From assembly GCA_949825045.1 (NCBI GenBank), contig OX463813.1, positions 3,844,001 to 3,908,000 of the forward strand: a DNA stretch of 64,000 nt. Direction: 5' to 3'. This document shows, piece after piece, positions 23,701-32,700 of this stretch (positions within the stretch are counted from its first letter, which is position 1; every line of letters begins with the position of its first letter). The stretch comes from Argyresthia goedartella. Taxonomy: Eukaryota; Arthropoda; Insecta; Lepidoptera; Argyresthiidae. Under the pieces are notes generated by a model. The model saw nothing but the letters and a program-made list of their open reading frames with translations. It had not been told where the DNA came from and made no database searches. A program made the position numbers and the translations under genes.

Positions 23701-26700
23701 CGCTATCATCGAGCATGTATAAAGATGACACATCGTCAAACAGTGGAACTGAGATCGCACAGCTCTTTGCTAGTCACTTTTCAACAGTTTATACTGATCT
23801 CGACCCAGTAACAACCACAGACGCACACATAACTAACCAAACAGGTCTGTCAAACATCACAATCAGTGAGCGCGATATACTTAAAAAATGCAAAACCCTT
23901 GATGTATTCAAATGCGCGGGACCTGACGACATTCCTGCAGTATTTGTGAAACTCTGCGCACAAGAGCTCTGCTTCCCACTATTCATATTGCTGAATCGTT
24001 CCTTGAGGGAGGGTCGTTTTCCTGACGAATGGAAAAAAAGTAGAATTGTTCCTGTTTACAAAAAGGGGGATGAAAATGACGTTAAAAACTACCGACCTAT
24101 ATCCATGCTATCGTGCTTCTCAAAACTCTTTGAATCCCTTATCTGCCCACTTATCACACACCACATCGATAGGGTTATCTCACCCGAACAACACGGCTTC
24201 AAGCGCGGACGATCGGTGGAAACTAGTCTGGTCTCCTACGTTAATGATTTGTCTCGCGAGATGGACAGTGGTCACCAGGTGGATGCCGTATATACTGACT
24301 TCAGCAGCGCCTTCGACAAGGTAAACCATAAACTGCTTCTGAGTAAGTTAGCAGCACTCGGTGTCCACGGGTCATTATTGGACTGGTTTTGGTCGGACCT
24401 GTCACAGAGACCTCAGGTTGTGAATGTGAGTGGATACCAATCTCAGCTTTACTAAGCGAAATCGGGAGTCCCCCAAGGCTCTCACCTCGGACCAGTCCTG
24501 TTCTTAATATTTATCAATGACTTGTTGAACCGTATTGCGCGTTGCAAGTACTCCATGTTCGCAGACGACCTAAAAATATATAAAACCATTATGTCGAAAG
24601 CTGACGTGGAACTGCTGCAAAATGATCTGAACGAAAAAGCGAATTGGTGCCGCAATAATGGAATGGTCCTCAATGCAGCAAAATGCTACCACATAACATT
24701 TACCAATAAGAGAACCCCAATAGCTTCCACGTACACTATCAACAACATCGAACTCGAAACTGTCAGCGAAATGCGAGATCTCGGTGTAATGATGGAGCCC
24801 AACTTAAAGTTCATATCACACATCAACGCTACTACTGTATGCAAAGCTGCGCAAATGCTGGGCTTCCTAAAGCGCAATACAAAAGGTTTTCGTCTCTCCA
24901 GCACCAAGATCCTCCTGTACAATGCCCTGGTTCGCAGCCATCTCGAGTACGCCTCCGTTGTCTGGAATCCCGTCTACGCGGTTCACTCCGAAAGAATCGA
25001 ACGCATTCAGCACGCATTCACTAAACATTTAGCGTACAGCCAACCAGGCATTTCTCACAGGGAACATTATGAACGGCGATTAGACTACTTCAGAATGGAA
25101 ACATTAAACTTCCGAAGAAATTTACAGGACCTCCTATTCCTGCATAAGGTCTGTAACAATAGCTTGGATGCCAGTAACATCTTGAGTCAGATTGGACTGA
25201 TAGTGCCTTACAACTATCCGCGCAAACCCATCCCTAACACTCTTCACACACCGCTATGCAGAACAAACATCTACAAGCACTCACCCATACCCAGAATGTG
25301 CGACAATTATAACATCACTAGTAGCCAAACCAACATAGACATATTTCATGATCGCTTGCTTGACTTTAGGAATAAAATTAAAATGAAAAATACTTGCATC
25401 TAAAATTGTCAAATTTTTATAAATTTTTAAAGAATATTGTAAATTTTATTAATTTAATACCTAATCTTAAGTTAAATTATTTCCACTACCTTAGCTTAAT
25501 TACTTAAAAATCAGAATTACTAGTTAGTACAAAAATGGTCAATGTTGTGCTCATCTATAATAGGCACTCATATAAGAACGAAACTGCAGAATTTTTTATT
25601 GTAATAATATGTATATGTGTGCTGTTGATGTGCCTAAATAAATAAATAAATTATAGACGATATGTATAGTTTAATTGTAAATGTTCTAAGTGAATCAGCA
25701 ATGCTCAGCCGTAATAAAAATCCAGTTAAGAAAAAGTATGTTACAGGATGGAATAGACATTTTAGAGAGTCACATTCACTTGCCAGACTGAAGTTTCAAC
25801 AATGGTTTGACTACGGCAAGCCTAAATTAGGGCCTATTTACCAAGAAATGCGTGACAGTAGAAAAGTTTTCAAATCCAAACTCAAATGGTGCCAAAATAA
25901 TCAGGAACAGATCAAAATGGACCTAATAGCGACACATCGACAGGCAAAAAACTTTTCTAATTTTTGGAAATGTACTAAAAAGTTAAACCCCAAAACTAGT
26001 TTACCAGTATCTGTAAATGGTATAGTAGAACCGAAGGATATAGCTGACCTATTCTGTAAACATTTTAAAGTGGAATCACCCTTAGTGCCAAAGCACAGTG
26101 TGATCAGTGTTGAGCGCTGTTGTGAACGGGACAATAAGACTAGTTTTACAACCAAACAAGTGGCTTTCATTGTAAACAACATGACACGTGGAAAATCACC
26201 CGGGCATGACGGGCTCAGCATTGAACATATACAGCACGCGGGAATTCATCTCCCCAGAATTTTGTCAATGTTCTATACGTTTTGTGTGAAACATGAATAT
26301 CTCCCACAGGATATGATGGAGACTACCGTGGTACCTATAGTAAAAAACAAGACAGGAGACGTATCAGATACTAACAACTACAGACCTATCTCACTCGCAA
26401 CGGTACTGGCTAAAGTATTTTATGGCTTGCTTGACGACCAACTGGATAAGCATCTCCAGCTTAATGATGGACAATTTGGGTTTAGGTCTGGATTGTCTAC
26501 AGAAAGTGCGATACTGGCTCTCAGGCACACTGTAAGATACTATACTGAAAGAAACACTAATGTATATGCATGTTTTTTAGATCTCTCGAAGGCCTTCGAT
26601 TTAGTCTCTTATGATATCCTGTGGGATAAGTGTCGAGAAGCAAACCTACCGATGCGATGGAAACTGTAAATATACTTAAATATTGGTATGGCCATCAGAT

Positions 26701-29700
26701 GAACAGAGTCAGGTGGGGGAGTGCTTACTCTGAAAAGTATAAATTGGAATGGGGGGACTCACGTCTCCGAAGCTTTTCAACTTATATGTAAATAATCTCA
26801 TTGGTGGGCTCAGCAGCATGCATGCGGGTTGCTATGTAAGTGGGAAAAGTGCGAATAACATAAGCTATGCCGATGACATGGTGCTGCTGAGTCCATCAGT
26901 GAGAGGATTGAGAAATCTTTTAAGTACTTGTGAGTCATATGCCATATGTCATAGACCCATGGATTACGATATAATGTTAAAAAGACTGAAGTAATGATAT
27001 TTAAGAAGGGAAATAAGTCGTCTAGTAATGTGCCTCCTATAAAATTGTACGGTCAGGAGTTATTGAGTGTTACAAGCTTTAAATATCTGGGACACATTGT
27101 AACCAATGATCTGAGAGACGACCTGGACATTGATAGGGAACGGAGGGCATTGGCGGTGAGGGTGAACATGCTGGCGCGCAGGTTTGCTCGTTTCACACAT
27201 CAAGTAAAATTACTTTGTTTAAGGCTTACTGCCAATCCTTTTACACGAGCAGCCTGTGGGTCAGCTATACTCAAAAGTCCATAAACGCCCTTCGAGTCCA
27301 GTACAATAACGGATTTAGGATGCTGCTGGGGTTGCCGCGATTCTGTAGTGCGTCAGGCATGTTTGCAGAAGCCCGCAATAAGAAAACGCGTGGCCTCACT
27401 AATGCACAGAGTTCGCGGCAGCACCAGAGGTATCCTGACTGTTATAGCAGATAGGGTCGATGGACCTATTTTAAAGCAGTGGATAAAGGTGGTGACCGGC
27501 ACCTCGCTGGATAAATAGGCTCATCATCATCATCAATCCGCCCACACCTACCCACTTCTGGGTACAGGCCTCTTCTCTACCTCGCTATCCGCCATAAGTT
27601 GCCTACTTATTTATTTTTATTTTATTTTAAGGTGTAACTAACATAGATAAGGAAATTCTCTTTTTGTACTAACAATACTATGGAACCGTGTTTTCTGAAA
27701 ATAAATGTTTTATTATATTATTATTATTATCAACAAACTCAATGGCGTCCTTACGCATTGCCAAATGGAACGTCAATGGTCTTCGTATGAAGAAACATGA
27801 AGTAGAAAGCCTTATAAAATTACGTAATCTGAAAGTGTTACTAGTAACAGAGACAACTAGAGACTATGGTTCAAGACAAACATGGTTCACTGACCTTGTC
27901 GTCCATATATTGCCAGCCAAATATGAAAAAAAAACGGGCAAGAGCGAGTCTAACTCGCGCACGAAGGGTTCCGTACCACCGTACAATGGTAGGGATGGTG
28001 TGGAGTGAATAGTTTAGATTTTGCATAGCAAGATGTTGTTTTCAAAGTTATAGGTACTTTCGGGTACTTTCATACTCCATGTACGTAACGAGTTGCATCC
28101 ATAAGTTTGTATGTGGTATTTAAATAATTGTTGTATGGGAGCCCCATTAAATATTTATTTTATCCTGTGTTTTAGTATTGTTTTTATAGCGGCAACAGAA
28201 ATACATCTGTGAAAATTTCAACTGTCTCACTATCACGGTTCATGAGATACAGCCTGGTGACAGACGGACAGACAGACAGACAGCGGAGTCTTCGTAATAA
28301 GGTCTACTTTCATAGTGTCATGTCCTATGGTATCTTGTTGTGGGGGAAAGCAGCGGATATTCAAACTATTTTTATTTTACAGAAAAGAGCTATTCGAGCA
28401 ATTTATAATTTGAAACGCACGACTCCTTAAGAGAGCTTTTTAAATAAATTGACATACTAACTGTAGCTAGTCAATTTATTTTCGAAAACATAATTTATTG
28501 TCGCAAGAACCTTACAACATTTGCTAAACTTAGCGAAGGCTGTAATATTAACCTAAGAAATAATCACAGACTACTTGCGCCCCGGTTTAGACTCGCCAAG
28601 GTTAGCAGTTTTTTCAAGGGTCAATGCATTCTCTACTACAAAAAGATACCTCTGGAGATCTTGAAATTGCCATTTGAGCAATTTAAAAACCATGTTAAAG
28701 CGACTGTCGAAAAAGGGATATTACAATGTTCAAGATTACGTAAATGATGGGACTGTATGGGGTTAATCTGGCTCAACACAGACCTTGCTGTTAATAGTTT
28801 TGTAATTATTTATTCCTACTTATCAATTATGATATTATAAAATTTGTATTAGTTAAGCACAAGCAATCTTTAAAAGAGATCTAAAATTCAATCTGTGGGA
28901 GTTTCTACGCCCTTCTTCTCTCACAGTGGGCCAATGTAGAGAAGTGGCAAAAAATTACGATTGCTAAGTATATGTAAATATCTACAGTAATAAAGAGATT
29001 TGGAATTTGGTCCCGTTTTTAACCTTTATCCTAAAAATAACCTAAAATTACTGACAATTTTTATTACAACCTATTTCAAAACTCTGGGAACAGATTTATT
29101 GCCGGAAGTGACTGAAACGAAAATACGTTAAAGCACTCAGAAGAAAATTAATTCTGTTCGTGGGTGATTTTGGACGTACAGCAAGCGTTTGATAAGGTTT
29201 AGCATGAAGGACTACTATTTAAACGAAATCATTTTCTGCCTTTAAACATGTACCTACAACTGAAGTCTTAAATAGAGAAGCGAAGAATAGCGAAGCGATT
29301 CTACTTCGACATTCTCTGAAATCAAAGCTGGAGTGCGCCAAGGATCAGCCCTGGGCCCAACTCTAAAGGTACCTAATTTATAGCTCAGAAGTACCCGATT
29401 CAGAAACTGTAATGACAGCTACATTTGCAGACGATACAGCTGTGCTCACCTCTAGCCAGAATTCATAGACCACTTCAGCCACACTAGAGAAACATCTGCC
29501 AAAGTGCATACCTGGATGAATAAATGAAAAATTAAAGCCAGAGCATACCTGGATGCATAAAATTAAACCCGGTGCTAGTAAATCAAACGACATTGCCCTA
29601 GTAGGGCCTCTGACCAGCTCTACGACTACTACCACAGAGTAGCGATAGTAGCCGAGACCTACAGCTAAAAGTGGTGATCTGAAACACGGAAGCGCCCGAA

Positions 29701-32700
29701 ACAAATGCCATATAGAAACGCAACACCCATGCAGTACCCGTCTCAACCAAATGTTGCTACCCGCATGATCGTTTCCGATGTGCGAAGACCGTGAGTCCAC
29801 GGTCGCTTCTATCTTAGGTAATTTAATAATGCACTAGGAAGCTCCTGTTTGCTGGAGAAATCTCTTCTGATCTCGTCTTTGCCGATAAGTTGTGCTGTAA
29901 AATTTTATTTTATTCACCATAAATAAACCACAAACCTCATCTCCGGGAAGTGCAGCTGTTTCAGCAGTGTCATGCCGAGGACTCCCGTGTAGAACGGAAT
30001 AGACTTGCGAGGGTCTTTGATCCGGTACATCGTTTGTTGGAACAGAAAGTCCTGGAAGGATTGAATACAAGGATTTAATCATTATCTATCTTTCCTTCAA
30101 TTTCCATAGCTGCGGCAATGGGCTGGCCCCCTGTCACGTAAAATGGATGGGGAAAAAGAGTGACGCTATGTGTATGTGAGTATGTGTGAATATCTCTCTT
30201 TCTAAAAGTTAGATGCAGTTGCACAACATTCGCTAAATTGATTCAACTTTGACATATTTCCTACATATGATAAATTGATTTAAGAGACTAAACGTGTTTA
30301 GTACATGTCATACAATTCTCTCTTTCTAAGACAATGTCTCTCTCCCTAAGATGTAAGCATCCTTGGTACCAGAACTAAAAGAAGAACATAACATCTGTGA
30401 TAAGTTGCTGGCTCATCAACTAATGTGCCTAATACATATAAAAACACTTCTCTAATAATATAATAAAATCATAATGGGAGGAATGACCTTTTGACAGGAA
30501 AAAGTTTGGGACTCAATCACGCAAAACGACGGAACCTATCGAAATGGAGTTTCCGCTTTGTTTTAGTGACAACAGTGATTCACTTGATACTGACTAGCTG
30601 TAGCAGCTGTAGAATTAGATGCTTTCTGAGCAGGGTTTATAAATCCACTAGATGGCGATGTAGTCGCCCTGTTCTCGTTTTTTTTCTTTCGCGAAGATTG
30701 TAATGTGGTCAAAATGGCTGGTTTTTAATTATTTAAAATTGCCTTATTGTGGGATCCAAATACAAGAGTTACTTTTCAAGTGCCTTTTATATACGCCTCT
30801 TGTTTCGTCGTTCATAATTGGAAGAGCTGTAGGAGATGGTAACTGTCTCATGAATGAAATTGAATATAAGTAAGACCAAGGTCCTGGTTTCATGAAAGGA
30901 TAAAGAAGTATTTGAGTACGTCGTTTTACTTAAATGCTTATTACCTTCTTCTACAATGATTCGTTCATGATAGTTACCATCTCCTGCAGCTCATCCACCG
31001 ACTAGTAAGAACAACTTGATTATCGGCGTATAAGATGTACTTGACAAGTACCTAACTCACGCACTTTCAAATAATATGGTTGGCCGGTGAAAGCTAATCA
31101 TAGGTGGCGCCACGTGCATTTGGTTCCTTTATCCAGTTGCCACTTTCAACGATCGACTAATTTCTGCAATTTTTTCTGTGATAATTGGATATCAGAATTT
31201 ATTTACTACACAACAAAAGTAATTTTTCGAGTATGTATATGATATAATCTCATGTAATTACTACTATACAACTTAATTTTGTCTTTTTGGCAGGGGTTTT
31301 TACTATATGCGCACATGACCGGCGATTGAACACACTGTACTGGTAACACAGAAGCGTGACATTGACGTTAGGGGAACCAACCGATACTAGCGCCACGCCG
31401 ACAGTTGCCAACCCCATTCAAACAACATATTTACGACATTCATCATTAACGAAAGAAAAAAAACTATTTCGCGCGCCATCTATTGGATTTTGAAAAAACC
31501 TGCTCAAAATTATCTAATTATTATGATTGTTATTACAATCATAATAATTATATAATACATAAAATAAACATATTTTTTAAGCCCTGAAGTTGTTTTTCTA
31601 TTTGTTTTTCTGTTTAGTAAAAGTATTTTTATAATTATCCAATGACACCTTACTGGTCGAAATTTGATTCAGTCCATTTGAATAACTAACGGCCGGTTTC
31701 CTGGGTGCTGGTTAAGTTAACAAATTGGATAAACTAGTCTTTCTGAGTTATTTCAGTTTGAATATATTATATTTGAATAATTTTATTAGTCATCATTTAA
31801 ATCCTTCCTTTCCTTTCCTGAAGATAGCTCATTGAATCGTAAGTATATAAAGGTGTGACAAAAATACTTTGGAACCCGAAAAGGTAACTTCTTAACTATA
31901 TCCTTTACCAGTAAATGCTTGCAATAAACAAATGTTTAAAGTGTTAACTGTGAATTTCAGGAGTCAGCAATAACGTGGGTGTGAGCGCGGCATTGTCACT
32001 GGTGTTGGAGCACGAGCATTGTCACAAAACAACAGAAGGAACATAATCAGGTAGGCGTACACACCGCACTTATTGTACTTGTGACACCGCTGTCCCTGCC
32101 TTCAACTACACAGAGTGGCTACATACATAACTTGTAGCTTATATAGAAAACCGACCAAAAATATGTAAATGTAGTAAAGGAAAGAACCATGGGCAGTTTC
32201 TTTTGAACTCTGGACTCCTCTTTTTCAACAGTGTTCAACAGTAAATGACAGCATACAAACAACTTTTACTATGGAATCAAGAAAATGTCAGCTCATCAAA
32301 GAACCTTAGTATTACAGCTGACTTTATTCGCGATTTCAGGGTTGTCTCATAGTAAAAATTATTCGTATTGTAGTATAGAATTTAGTAATAGTAACTCCTT
32401 TTGAAAATGAGGCCAACAACGAGCTTTAAATCAGAGTTTCATTGCCTGTGATTCTATTATTCCATCCACGCATCACATTGAGACAGGTAGATGTAGGTAA
32501 TTCCACAAGTCCAAGCATATCTATGAGTAGTATGATTAGCCTAAATAGCTTTACATGATTCATCTGTATGCAAATAAATATCAGCTGATTCATACGAAGT
32601 GATACCCTGTATACCTACAATATGAGTACCTACATAATATATCTCAGAAAGATACTAGATATATTTTGTCAGAGAATATTTGTTCATATTCTTTACTCAT

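Larger units (their letters stand above)
21013..25652 (+). mobile_element. LINE-B: full-length non-LTR retrotransposon nested in LINE-A
   Basis: GC-rich leader (21013-21266), ORF1 (21267-22466), ORF2 (about 22500-25403) and a 3' UTR ending in a (AAAT)n tail at 25636-25652. Only three in-frame stops and one frameshift were seen across the two ORFs, so this is the least decayed LINE in the window. The domain set (double PHD-like fingers, coiled coil, FP25K-like ORF1; endonuclease and FADD reverse transcriptase without RNase H) fits the Jockey/CR1 group. Confidence 0.87.
18700..27730 (+). mobile_element. LINE-A: non-LTR retrotransposon interrupted by LINE-B
   Basis: The left part (18700-21012) holds a GC-rich leader, ORF1 and the endonuclease of ORF2. 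The right part (25653-27730) holds the linker, reverse transcriptase and 3' UTR ending in an ATT-rich tail. The intervening 21013-25652 is a different, complete LINE. Removing it joins the frame as ...SHRNII then [17 protein letters not shown] occurs at both junctions as a probable target duplication. The element is in intron 2 of GLO1, antisense to it. Confidence 0.85.

Noticed and set aside
29378..29800. 140-codon minus-strand frame in GLO1 intron 2
   Set aside because: Opposite the FADD reverse transcriptase fragment; no motif and no splice context.
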